A DNA stretch of 64,000 nt. It comes from Dendrolimus kikuchii (lineage: Eukaryota > Arthropoda > Insecta > Lepidoptera > Lasiocampidae). The DNA lies in assembly GCA_019925095.2 (NCBI GenBank), contig CM034392.1:21000387-21064386 (forward strand), read 5' to 3'. The position numbers were made by a program, and so were the translations under genes. The notes beneath the pieces were generated by a model. That model worked only from the letters and a program-made list of their open reading frames with translations. It was not told where the DNA came from and made no database searches. Each line of letters starts with the position of its first letter. The first letter of the stretch is position 1. Below, in pieces: positions 35,776-47,769 of the stretch.

Positions 35776-35964
35776 AAATACACACGATAATAATAAGATA
35801 ACATTCCTGTATTCATCCCCAAAATTAAAATTCTATTGAAACCCGTTAGGTATTCCGTTTTGGAGCCTATTTTTAAACATTGACAGACAAACACTCTAAA
35901 AACAGACATTTAAATTCGGCATTTATTTTAAATACCTCAATCTTATTTCGTAGGTATAAATACG

Positions 35965-36231
35965 TTGAGTTCAATTACGAAATCTGACATTCTAAAATAT
36001 ATTTTACATGGTCAGATAGGTAAATATCTCTCAAAAGAACTTGCTATTTACTCATCTAACGTCGAACGTTTCAATATTATATTTAAATTAAAATTGAAGA
36101 CCAAATCCAATCTCAGAAAACGTTTCAAGCACATTAAGCTTCGGAGTGGGTTGTTTGTAGTTTACGTTAAAAGGATTAGAAAGAGTACAACTTTGCAAGG
36201 CGTATGTTCGCTTTGCCATTTAGATGTATAA
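35965..36231 (+). other. 88-codon open frame of unknown nature
   Basis: A Lys/Arg-rich frame ending TTLQGVCSLCHLDV. I recognise no domain, and there is no splice or repeat evidence; probably chance or part of a decayed LINE. Confidence 0.2.
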
Positions 36232-36479
36232 AGTTGAGCACGCAAGTCCTTCGCATGGAAAGGACCCAACGCGGCAAAGTCCTAATTATTTGCCGAGGGC
36301 TTTATGCCCGCTTCACTGCTTGGGGACATACAGTAACTACCTTAGAGTAATAATACTTAGAGGGAAAGTTTTCCCACAAAATTACATTCAGAGTTGAAGC
36401 ACAAAACCAATCCATGTGTGTGTAAGCGCCATGTAATTCTTCTCGCTGACACGCACACAAAGGCACAAATAATGTTGTT

Positions 36480-36970
36480 TCCTACATCTTTCACATTCCC
36501 GTTATTTGTGCTCTAGTAATAATCTCTCCTTAATGACATCTGTACACACTTCTTCCTTTGTCGATAACTCTTTCATAGTACAGGCTGTCTGTTTATGGAA
36601 CTTACTGCCTCTCAACATCAGACAAGCTAAATCCATATTGTCTTTTAAACTAATGGTTACTAAATGTCTTTGATCCTCGCAAGTTTAAAACATGCTTCTG
36701 AATCTATATTATAGTATGATATATGTATATTATTTTTGTATATTAAATAAAGTATATTATTATTTATTTTGTTTACTTTTTTACTTCTGAATGTTTCTTA
36801 TTATTTTCTGTCTTCACCGCCACTACAGTCTTAATATTTTCCTTAGTTTAGGGGGATGCCTGGAAGAGATCGCTTTGAGCGACAAGGCCGCCCTTTGTTC
36901 AACATTTACTGAACCTAGTTAGTTTTAAGAACGTAGTTTTAATTTTTGGTGAACAATAAAGTGTTTTCAT
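36480..36970 (+). pseudogene. LINE 3' end
   Basis: Frame ending at TGA 36671-36673 contains VCLWNLLPLNIRQAKSIFSF, the (LWNSLPxxIR..SxxxFK) tail common to CR1/jockey-type LINE proteins. The 3' region has CCTGGAAGAGATCGCTTTGA and AAGGCCGCC, found also at 46985 and 27385, and an AATAAA at about 36952. Confidence 0.7.
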
Positions 36971-37603
36971 TCATTAATTCAATGTTGCAAGTTAATAGTC
37001 TTTTTAAGTCTAGAGAATGGGAACTATCGGACCTCGTCACACTGAGACTGAGTTGCGGATTAACGGGACCGACGCGTCGACAAGCGAACTGAGACTTTTA
37101 GGTTCTATTTAAAAGTGCTTCTCTTTACTAGCCACCTACTCGGATTCTAAGCGTATTAATTATATGCTAACTGTCTTACTGCTATTGTGTTTAAAATTCA
37201 CGTCAACCACCGAATACCTTCAAATCACTCAAGTTAGGGTTGCGGGAAATACAGACAAAGATGCCACGTGTAAATTTGAATAATATTTAACTCATACCAT
37301 CATACATTTAAGTACGTGAATTTAAAAAAATCGTTTGTTAGACAGTGAAAAAAATGCTGTGTAAAATCAAATATGCATCGCAATTATCAAACTGCTTGTA
37401 TCTTTCAACAATAAATTGTAAGGTTTATTTTCTCATCATGAACAAGAAAATGACGTAAAGCTGTAAATTAATTATATATAATGCTTTACGTATTCTAATA
37501 ATAACTTGTTCATTTTAATTATTTGGATTTAATTTTTGTTTGAACAAAAATAAATAATATGAACAAGTTGGTTGCTAAAATTACTCATTGACGCTAAACA
37601 TTT

Positions 37604-37725
37604 TTGTCTTCCGTCCGGCCACTGAAAAGTGGCCGAAACGTCGGAATAAAAATCAAACAAATACCGCGCTTAAAACCGTTAAAACTTAGATTTATTGTGT
37701 GTACTAGTCATGAAAACTTAAGAAA
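37604..37725 (+). repeat. fold-back repeat family P, partial copy
   Basis: Contains GGCCACTGAAAAGTGGCC, then GAAACGTCGGAATAAAAATC and a decayed end like that at 41790-41855. Confidence 0.65.
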
Positions 37726-38171
37726 ATACATCTCTAATAAGGTCTGAAAGACTGAAATTTAATCTATTTTTTAATCTAGTGTAGTTTATTTATCATTTGA
37801 TCATGATGTTATTGTTTAGAATAGAACAAATACTACAAGTACCTAATCTCCTGTAATAGAAACCGGCCAGAGTGTTTCAACCCACACGATAATATGACGG
37901 ATGTTATCTAAGTAAGGACGACAATTTTGGATCCCTAAACATTTGAACAAATGTTTTTGTACGTAGAATTTTCCAGAAGGAGTTTTTAATACAGTAATCT
38001 TATATAAGTACATTTTTCTCTCGTATAAGTCTGTAATCTGGTAATGGTGATTTGATCAATCTATTGCACAGTATTCTTATAAATAACAGATAAATAAAGC
38101 ATATTTTTTTCTCGGAATTTATAAGAATCTGTGTATGTAAAAATATTGTAAAGTTGCAATGGAAAGTAAAT

Positions 38172-39786
38172 TCTAATATATAAAGTTCTCGTGTCGCGGT
38201 GTTTGTTACCAATCTGTCTGTCTGTCTGTCTGTCTGAGAATCAATTTTTCCATTTTTCTATTTTTCAACATCTATTTTTCAAACCCCTTATATAATATGT
38301 TTTTTAATTTTTATACAAAAATTTTAATTTTAATTAATTAATTTAAAAAATTTATACAACCTTAAATTTTCACTCTTCTACCACCAACCGCTATTTTTTA
38401 ATAGCCAAATTAGTACTTTAATAACTTTTTACTCTCGGAGGTCAATAATTGATCACTTACCACTCGATCAGTTATTCCCGCTAGGCGTCTACCGGTGTCA
38501 CTTCTCACCCAAGAAACAGCAGGGAGTAGGGATGAGAACGTAGCCGGTCTCCTATTTTTCTCACACAACAAGTTTTCTGTCACTCTCTAAAGTTTAGGGG
38601 CATAAACCGTTTTCTGCCATTATTATTTATTGATTGTGCGTCGATCGTAGCATTGACGCTTATAGTTATCATTTTACTTTCTCAATGCAATTCTCACATT
38701 AAGTACATTTCCATAGTAAATGTATCACCAATTTTCAGTGCTATAATTATGTATTCCCATTTTGCTCAAGATAGTTCTCACGTTCAGTTTGTCCAAGATG
38801 CGTCCCTAACGCATTGATCAGATTCTGATGAAACTTTAATAGGGTGTCCTGGACGTCCGTCCGTGAGGGTTTTGACCCAAAAATTTGTATATATAAAATT
38901 CTTCAGTTTGTGTGCATGTCACTGAACTCTTATCAAACGTTTGAACCGATTTTGATGACATTTTTTGTTCGTGTTCAAGTTGGTCCCGGAATGGTTTATA
39001 TTCACGATTAGACCCGGTAGGTAGCGCCGCTAAACTCCTCCTAAGTAGTGGGACCGATTGTGATTAATTTTTTTGTGTGTGTTCAAATGGATTCGAGAAT
39101 AGATTAACAATTGGTCCCGGCAGATGAGGCTGCAATCGGTTTACAGGATATTGACCAATTTTTTTGTGTTTGAATGGGTCTCGGAATGGCTTAGATTCAC
39201 AATTTAACCAGATAGATAGCGCTACAATCGGTTTCCAGGATTTAAGTGAATTATTTTTGTATGTGTTCAAGTGGGTCCCGGGGTGGTTTAGATTCAATTT
39301 TAAACCTGGTAGGAGGCGCTGCAATCGGGAGTCAGGATTTAGGTGAATTATTTGTGTATATGTTCAAGTAAGTCCCGGGATGATTTAGATTCAAATCTGA
39401 ACCAGGTAGGCGGCACTGTAGTCGGGTAATACAGGATTTAGGTGAAATTATTTTTATGTGTATTCAAGTGGGTCCCGGGATGATTTAGATTCAAATTTTA
39501 ACCAGGTAGATGGCGCTGCAATCGAGTATCAGAATTTAGGTGTTTTTTTTTGTTTGTGTTCAAAGTGGATCCCGAAATGGTTTAGATTCCCGATTGGCCC
39601 CGGTAGGTGGCGCCGCTAAATTCCTCCTAAACGATGGGCCCGATTTTGATGAAATTATTTGTGTTATTTTTTCAAGTGGATTCGAGAATAGTTTAAATTA
39701 ACATTTAGTCCCGGTAGATGGCGCTGAAATCGGGTTCTAGAGTTTTATTTTTTAAAGACAGGACAACGTCTGCCGGTTACAGCTAG
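38172..39786 (+). mobile_element. Helitron with about 8 internal tandem units
   Basis: Begins TCTAATATATAAAGTTCTCG and ends CGTCTGCCGGTTACAGCTAG|T. A second Helitron-like start lies at about 38888 (TATATATAAAATTC), so two elements may be nested or joined. Contains a GTCT microsatellite (38214-38236). No transposase seen. Confidence 0.65.
38960..39760 (+). repeat. minisatellite, about 8 units of 86-115 bp
   Basis: Units start near 38971, 39081, 39167, 39266, 39362, 39462, 39557 and 39672. Each reads roughly GTTCAAGTGGGTCCCGGGAT, GGTTTAGATTCA.., then AGATGGCGCTGCAATCGG. Units 1 and 7 share the variant GGCGCCGCTAAA.TCCTCCTAA, and 2 and 8 share the ATTCGAGAATAG variant. The array therefore grew partly by multi-unit duplication. 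Confidence 0.85.
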
Positions 39787-40034
39787 TTGAATTTATATTT
39801 TTAGGGACTGTGTTCTAGTATAATGCTCAAATGTATAGCATCTGTTGAGAAAATATATTTTGTTAACCGACGCGACGCTAGGTTTCTTTATAATTTTGCG
39901 CTTCCTGTCACGTTTTGGGATTTCCAATTATTCGAACATACTTTTAAAATTAGGCGTATTAATATCAACAGTATTGGATTAAGGAACTTGCCAAATGGTG
40001 CACTTTCATCTGCGATAATATTACAGATATAAGC

Positions 40035-40262
40035 CGTTTCACGCCGATATGGCGATGGGTTTAATGCGTTATTTGCGATGCGGCAATGTTAATGACGTTA
40101 AATATTGACAGATAACGTATGTGGTATTAACGAATAGCCACACTTATTGTGGCTGTTCGTTAACGGTGTCATATTTTACGCTTTAAATAAGACGCATTGG
40201 ACCACAGTCTAAATCTTTAACATTAACGCAGATGCGGCCGCAGCAAAACGAAAATGTTTTAA
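40035..40262 (+). repeat. unnamed repeat, pair with 27230-27365
   Basis: See 27230. It also holds a hairpin with arms AGCCACAC.. and ..GTGGCT near 40137-40168. Confidence 0.5.
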
Positions 40263-40323
40263 GGTTAGTAATAGTAAAAGGGTGATAATCCCCAAATTAC
40301 TACCCTTTTACTATTACTAACCT
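40262..40323. repeat. perfect 22-bp inverted repeat
   Basis: 40262-40283 is exactly complementary to 40302-40323, with an 18-bp loop. Confidence 0.95.
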
Positions 40324-40689
40324 CATTTTCATTCATATTTCTATACCCGTGACAAAATTTTATTTATTACAACAGTGAAAACGGAAATTTTATTTCTTGT
40401 AAAATAAAACCTAGTATTTATTCGAATTTGTTGCTTCTGCATAATTTTATATACTATCTCAAATTTGTTCCTTATCAGAAAATGAAAATTTATCCTTTTA
40501 TATACCCTCTCTTCAAGAGATACGTTAGATAAGCGAGTTTAATTTAATACATTGCCACCGTTTTTTAAGGTTTATTTCAATTGTATTATTTGTACCATAA
40601 TTTTTTTTTGTTAAATGGTTGTAGGTCGGTATACTCACTCAATTCTCGCCAATTTGTCCCCTTTAGGAATTTCGGTGAGTATTTTTCCT

Positions 40690-40750
40690 TTCGGTTTTTT
40701 CGTCTAGCTCCCATCCGCCGAGACATGCGATAAGGAACTTCATTCCAACA
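40690..40750 (-). repeat. short repeat, pair with 14729-14772
   Basis: CGTCTAGCTCCCATCCGC and GATAAGGAACTT..ATTCCAA are the reverse complement of 14729-14772. The family D MITE at 40751 abuts it. Confidence 0.6.
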
Positions 40751-40907
40751 ATAAGTCGTGCGCAGAAGGTTTGCCGATGGTCGCCCCCTCCCGCTTCCTA
40801 CGACTGGAACCGGGGCTTGTCTAAAGTAGTAAGAACTAGACGACCGCGAGTCGGGTTGTGGGAGGCGGGAGGATTTGTCATCGGCAAACCTTCTGCGCAC
40901 TCCTTAC
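40751..40907. mobile_element. MITE family D, copy 3
   Basis: ATAAGTCGTGCGCAGAAGGT at left, CCTTCTGCGCAC at right. The interior is close to the 21.77 kb copy (ACCGGGGCTTGTCTAA; GACGACCGCGAGTCG). Confidence 0.88.
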
Positions 40908-41567
40908 AGTGTCAGATCATATATGTTTCATTACAATTACCTAGGAGATCATAAGAGCGGGTTCCTTGTTACTTAAATTGGCTAAATTATTTCCACGCTT
41001 ATGTGTATCTATCTATATTATTATTTAAGAAATAAACAATGATGCCCTGTCTACTGCCCGCGTTTTAGATTACCAATCAAAATATTATTTAATAGTAGAA
41101 AAAAAAATGTATCATTTGACTCTAATTTGTTTATTTTGAAGTTACTTTTTAGTTATTAGAAACTGTCTGGCGATATATAATACTTATTTCAAATCTTTTT
41201 AAATACTTACTTACTTAATAACCAATGTAACTATTAAATTTTGTACAATTAACCTTTTAGTTCTTGAAGAAAGATGAACCCAAGGCAATTGAAGGGCACT
41301 TATTATTTACTGTAGGTTTATTTTTGCACACAATTTGTAAACACACAATACAAATTTATAACAATAACAATTTTACAATCGATGAGACGAGCAACTCACT
41401 TCACACACTATCAAAAATTGTCCAGCGTAAATACTTACCTCTTTTACAAACATTTAATATGAATGAATAAACCCGGTAACACAAGTTTGATTTTCTCTAT
41501 ACACGAATTTCACCCGGATGCGTTCGCACATTAAAAATATATGTTTTATTAATATAGAAAATATAGT
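40908..41567. other. unassigned AT-rich DNA
   Basis: No gene seen. Confidence 0.4.
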
Positions 41568-41826
41568 TAATAAAACTACGTTTTTACGGTTTTAAGCGTG
41601 GTAATTTTTATGATTTTTATTATTCCACGTTGCAGCCACTTTTCAGTAGCCACGCAAGACAAAGATGTCAAATTGGCGGTAAGCTAAATAAAACTTTAAC
41701 AATACTTATTGATACTTGACATATTTGTCTTCCGTGCTCACGGCTACTGAAAAGTGGCCGAAACGTCGGAATAATAAAAATCAAATTAATTACCGCACTA
41801 AAAACCGTAAAAACGTAGTTTTATTA
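41568..41826. mobile_element. fold-back element family P, complete
   Basis: 259 bp with inverted ends of about 39 bp starting TAATAAAACTACGTTTTTAC. The middle is also largely self-complementary (GCCACTTTTCAGTAGCC against GGCTACTGAAAAGTGGCC). Confidence 0.8.
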
Positions 41827-44800
41827 TGTATACAAGTCGCGAAAACTTAAGAAAATATTATAAAAAATATAGTGCCTACAAACCTACTGCTTACTAAGTA
41901 ACGGATTGACGCAAATCATATAATAACCATAGTTTGTGCTCAAATTGCTGGAATATTAACTATCTAAATTATTTATAATTTGCTAGATTTGCCAGATTCT
42001 GAAATTAAACACAAAATATTATGAGGTACAAAAACATTAAGATGCAAAAGAACAAAGTAAGCTTGTAATGTTATTTAAAATTAAATCATTTGTTGCGAAA
42101 GGAACTTGGCGACTAGTCTCTTTTAAACAAATTAGAAAAAACAGAGAGATAATCTAATTCATGTTTTGGCCAAAGTTGTTGCGGAATAAATAAGGCTTTC
42201 ACGACTTACCTTCTAACAAGTGTAAAACTTTTTATTTCGAAATTTAGTATCACAACCTTAATTAATTTTGTTTTGATTTCCATGAAACCGGGCCAAGTTC
42301 GAGAGCTTCTTCAACGGGGCTGTTGATTGTATAAGTTTGTTAGGTGCCTTAGGGTAAATTTAGCCCGTCAAGATCATTGTTCCCACCCGACCCATTAATT
42401 TGCATTAACAAAGTTACCACATAATTGTAGGCAAGTCTATGTTATTGTTATATATCTAACGAATTATATTTAAATTTATAGTCGGTAAATTAATAGCATA
42501 AAATAGCTAGTAAGTAATAGTTTAGTAATTAGGAAGAAAGATTTTTGTAGTGATAACTTCTTATGGGAGGGTAAACCGCTTCGTTACGTAACGCGTTACG
42601 GCGCCAGTCTGTTTGGCTTTCCTTTCTCTCACGCATACGGCAGCGGTAGGAAGGCTCCTCCTCTCTCACTTTAACCCACAGCGCTAGCCGTATTTTGGTA
42701 ATTAGATTAAATAATGATACTAATAATGTACATACACAAAATTCTAAATGTAAATATTCAAGAATTGTAACTAAGAATAAAATATATTTTATAATCAATA
42801 AAAGATTTTATTAATAAATAACCTTTCCTTACATTATCATATTAATATACATATAATGCAAGTAATAGCTTAAAGCTTTTCTCAAGTTGAACAATTTGAA
42901 TATTAAATAGTTCAACTTATATTAGTTTAAGTTATCACTTGTGTCGAGCGTCCCGAGACGCACATGTTTTTTTTTGTTTCAAAATGCGCGAGACACAAAA
43001 CTACGGAGGGCCTAATGAGGTCATTTTCGCAGATTAATATGAACATGACAAGCATCAACATAAAGAGGAACTTTACGCTATTTCTTACAATTTCCAGTAT
43101 ATCTAAACCCGTATCAATTTCACTAAGCGATTATACAAAGGCGACCACCTTTTTAGGCTCTCTGAACACACAATTACAATAACTGGAAAACATTTGAAAA
43201 TATTGCCTATCTTCCTAATCACACTGTCATGTGACTTCGACTACTCATACCTATGACGACGGTTTCAATCCTAGCCGGGAGCATGTGCTGCTTAGACAGT
43301 TTATCTTATTTAATGTGCATAATCATAATGTGCTAACATTGAAGAAAAATAAAGAAACCTACACGTAGACCATCTTTAATATAGGAAAGGCATATCTGAC
43401 CAGGATGACCATGGTGGTTACAGCGTCGGTTCGGGTTATAATGGAGGAAACCTGAATTATAATAGTAGATTATAACATATGGCCTCAAACAGAACTAAAT
43501 CTTATAATTTTATATTTAATTATTATACATAAATCTTTTTATGAATTAACTAAATATAATAAGGAATAAAAGAAAATATTGAGTAAACTAACTTAAAAAA
43601 ATACAATTAACTATTAAATGATGGATATACAAACTTTTTGTATATGGTAAATTTGAATTTAATATTGGAATGCGTGGCTGTCTTAAGTTGTTTCTGCCAC
43701 CATTGAAGTAACACTCGAAAATATATCTCGTAACAACGTAAGCCTCTCGTGGATTTATTAATCGCGACTTCTTAGCCCCCAACATTAAAAATAAACTAAG
43801 TCCTAAATAAATTAATATGAACTAAAATTAAACTATACTATAAAAATACTATAGTTATAAAGTAACATAAATTTTTAAGAAAAAAATAGACTCCAAATCG
43901 CTGTCGGCGGAATTTTTTACATTTTAAATAAAAATGTAAAAAACTTTCCAGTTTCGTTTAAGTCTGGCGATAAAATAAAATCAAGAAATTATGTTAAACA
44001 TGAAAATTAATAGTCATTTTAAAGGATAAATATTCAAATTATACTATTTATTATTAATATATTCGCTTTTGAAAAATTTCATTGAAAATGTCAGCTTATT
44101 TCTAAAAGCTTCGATCCAATAAACAGTAAAATTTTAGCAACGTAGTCCAAGCGTGAGTTCGACTGACATTCGTTTGCTTTTACATTTATTTTCGATACGA
44201 GTGTGAGTGTACAGCCATGCGAAACATTTTACGTGTGGAAAACGTTTTACGATACGAGCATTTTCTAGTATCTCATCGGGAATGCATTGAGGGTCGTCGC
44301 ATGGGACTGAGATACATTTGAATTGGTAATTCTGGTAACATGTTTCAGAATAGTCATTTTAATTGTGTATGAAATGCGTATTCAAATTCAAAAGTTTTAT
44401 TTAAACTAAATTCCACAGGAAATGTTTTTTGAAAGTCATATAGTTTAGATAGGCTTAAGATTTTTTTAAATAAATTCACCACTAAAGTCGTCACTGTCTT
44501 CTATTACACTTCTCTTCCGGCTTTTTCGTATCGCATTTGTTGCTTCTTGTCTTGAACTGAACTCAACTCTAAACTACCCGGTAGGCACGCCTTATGCTGC
44601 TTATATACCTGGAAAAATCTGGAATCGATAATTTCGATCTTCTTTTCGTTATTCTTTTATTTACTATCTGTCCCTTTCTAAACATGTATCTATCTCTGTC
44701 TTTTCCTTCGTGAACTTTCTATTCTAGAACTTTCGTATATCGTCTATCCCTTTCTAAAATGTATCTGTCCTTGTCTGTTCTTTCCAGAATCTTCTACCTT

Positions 44801-45754
44801 TTTCTAAAAGTTTTTCAACCAACTAGGTTGTTCCACCATCACTCGCCACAATAGTAATATATTCATTATCCGTACTAAACCGATTATTTTATACTAAATT
44901 TTCGTAACGCAATGTGACGCGATCGGCTTCCTATTCCGAAATCGGCTTCCTTTAGCCGGCTTCACTCTGAGAGCTCGGGACTCGGTCTACCTATTTTATT
45001 CATCCAAGATTCTTCACTGCGACAAAGACTGACGGATGGACGGATATGGCGAAAATACAAGGATTTCGTGCTTACCAAAATAGCTACGGAACTCTAAAAA
45101 CAGACTATGTAAACCAACTGAATAGTTGTTTCAAAATCACCGTCGGCGTGAAACGGCTGCAATTTTAGATGAATTTGAAATCGTATATTTGTCGATAAAT
45201 ATGGAATACTGTGGCTTCAGGCAGAAATCAGGGATCTTACACCAGTTATCGATTTACTTCTATCTCTTTCAAGATCGCGGACAGCAGTCCTTTGGGACAT
45301 TAATCAAATATTAGGCCGTGTTTGCAAAATAACATTACACGATCGGGTCAGTCTGATTAATTATTTAATAACATTCAATAGGTACGTATACTCCATTGTT
45401 CGATTTGTTCCGAGTACTGAAATGTTATCACAGGCTAATAATATTCTTAATGTTCATGACCATCGTTCTCTTTGGCACTGATAAGATGAGATAAATGTGT
45501 TTTTTCTTATAACCTTTGGAAGAAGAAAATTTTAATTCATTCAAGAAAAAAATGTCTGATTAATAAATATATAAATAAATAAGTTATTATTATTTAAAAT
45601 GATTCTGTTCTAATCAAGACCTTATATGTAAAAATTTGTCAGTTAATATAATGTTGATTATATACACGTATATACATATATATACACGTGAAACCTTACG
45701 ACCAACATGTCGCCTTATATGTATACTGTTATTATTGTCCTTCCCTTACTTTTT
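41827..45754. other. long stretch without a supported gene
   Basis: AT-rich. Short frames (42529-42798, 42964-43182, 43588-43785, 45126-45314) resemble no known protein. A small piece at about 43888-43913 resembles the LINE tail at 21345, and 44930-45000 pairs with 28466. Confidence 0.4.
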
Positions 45755-46065
45755 ATCCTAGGAATCCCGCGGGAATTTCTCTGGGGAATACTTAAAATGA
45801 CCATATTGAAAAAAAATGGAATTCCAATGCAATTTTTATACGATCGATAGCAAATTTTATGTAATAAAATGTATGATACTTTTTATACCGGGAATCCCGC
45901 GGGAATGTTCCCGGGAGCGGTTTGAATTTGTTCGAGTGCATAAAAATTGGCTTCTTTCGATACATTTTTCACTAAAACGATAGCTTACATTCTTTTATAA
46001 ATGTTCTGATACTTTGTGTCCCGGGAACCCCGTAGGAATTTCAAATCAAGCGTGGTCGAAGTCGA
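45755..46065 (+). mobile_element. Helitron-like repeat F, copy 4
   Basis: GGAATCCCGCGGGAATTTCT, ATTGAAAAAAAATGGAATTC, then GGGAATCCCGCGGGAATGTT and CAAGCGTGGTCGAAGTC. Confidence 0.6.
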
Positions 46066-46984
46066 AAAAGAGCATATGTTAAATTTTAACCAAATAGCAC
46101 GGCAAGTGAACAGTTAGTATGATAATATAAGAACCGGCCAATAGTCAAACAGATAGCCCTGCGGATATAATGTAATTCTAACGGTTCCTTCTGAACCCTT
46201 TGATTGTCGAACAACAACAATAATTGACTGAAAATAAACAAAACTGAAATTCGACTCCAGGTTTGAAGTATAGAATAACTTGATTAAGAATTGATTTCGA
46301 CCGAATTTCGACAAACAACATCTAGAGTCCGCACCACAAAACAAGTCCCACGGAAAATGAAGGAACTAAAAGTGGCAGCTCCGCTATTTGATAGAATTTT
46401 GTTTGTAAAGTAGTTACGAAATTTCACAGCGTTACTTAAGGAATATTTTGTATTTATTATTCAGTACCCACATCGATTTAACAAAGAAAAAAAAAAAGAT
46501 TTTAGTTAAAGAAATAGCGGCGTAATTACATTCCTTATACATTATTATACATACACATAGCATATTTTGAGAATTTGTACGCCGAATTTTCAGCAAATAA
46601 GGTTTGCACTCAGCATATTGCTATTTACGGATTAGCAAAATAAATAATTACTCTGGCAGGATTAAATACGGCGATTGTAGCGCCGCGTCTGTGAGACTTC
46701 TTCTGTGGCGCGGACTCTAATCAAACAATTAATTATCTGTGTAGTAACTAATTCATTCCTATTAATGAATAAAATATTATTATTATTATATAGTTGTTAT
46801 ATTGTTAGCTTTTTCTACTTTTATATTTATTTATGTAAGTGTATTTTATAATATTTTATTTACATATATCGTATTAGTATAATTTTTATATTTTTATTAA
46901 TGTATGTATATTATATCACGTATTTATAAGATATTGATTCGGTAGTGAGAATAATGCAACATACCTCTGTTTTTATCAAAATTT

Positions 46985-47055
46985 TTGGCCATCAAAAGGT
47001 TGTCTGGAAGAAATCGCTAATAGCGATAAGACCGCCTATTGTATTGTAATATTTT
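46985..47055 (+). mobile_element. LINE 3' untranslated fragment
   Basis: GGTTGTCTGGAAGAAATCGC and GATAAGACCGCCTATTGTA, the reverse of 27385-27480. Confidence 0.5.
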
Positions 47056-47468
47056 ATTTCTGTTAACTGTATCTTTGAAAACACAGTAGAGCATCTTCAT
47101 TTAAAATATTAATATTAAAGCATTAATGAATACGTTTAGAAAATTTATGAATTACCGAAGCATTGGCTGGTTTTGTGGACGTTGACAATGACGAAAATTG
47201 TGACAGAAAATTATTGGGGCTTTCATTTTTATAGGTTTCTTAACGTTTTATATTTGTAACTTTATCGTAACAATCAATTACTGTTTTTGTAATAACATGG
47301 ATAGTATCAAGTTCCCTAAGGCTGCTAAGTTCGATATAAAATGTTTTTTTCTTTTGTATTGTGTGTATTGCTGTAGTTTTGAGGTTTTGTTGCTTGAGTT
47401 GTTTTTTTTTAACAGCTTGGTACAATGCCAATTTATTTATGACTAGTATCATTATTGCATTGTCGTGA

Positions 47469-47752
47469 AGTTTTTGGCGGGGACTGAAAGGAGATGTTAT
47501 GCTGTGCCGGTTTATTTTCTATGTGTAAAATTACTCTAAAATGAACAGTAGTTGTAGGATATTGATAGATTTTGAGTAGTAATTATGTGTTTTTGTGAGA
47601 AATGTGAACTATATAGTTAAATGTGTCCTTTCGGGTTGTCACAAGAACTCCGTTGAATACAGTTTAGCTGAGCTATACATAGGTTTAAGAAAATGAAGAA
47701 ACTATATTGTAATTTAAGACCTGGCCTAAAGGCCTAAGCTGCCAAGCCATAA
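47469..47752 (+). mobile_element. SINE-like family C, copy 3 (oldest)
   Basis: Starts AGTTTTTGGCGGGGACTGAA and ends CTGCCAAGCCATAAAC. The flanks ATTGCATTGTCGTGA and ATTGTGTTGTCGTCG match at 12 of 15 positions. It carries a small extra segment near 47660-47700. Confidence 0.75.
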
Positions 47753-47769
47753 ACTTAAATAAAATAAAT

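Noticed and set aside
37610..37650. Possible hammerhead ribozyme (GAAAC-GTC next to CTGA) in family P, as known from Penelope-like elements
   Set aside because: The core CTGATGA is absent (CTGAAAA), and the bases needed for helix II pair with upstream GGCCAC instead, so the fold does not form.
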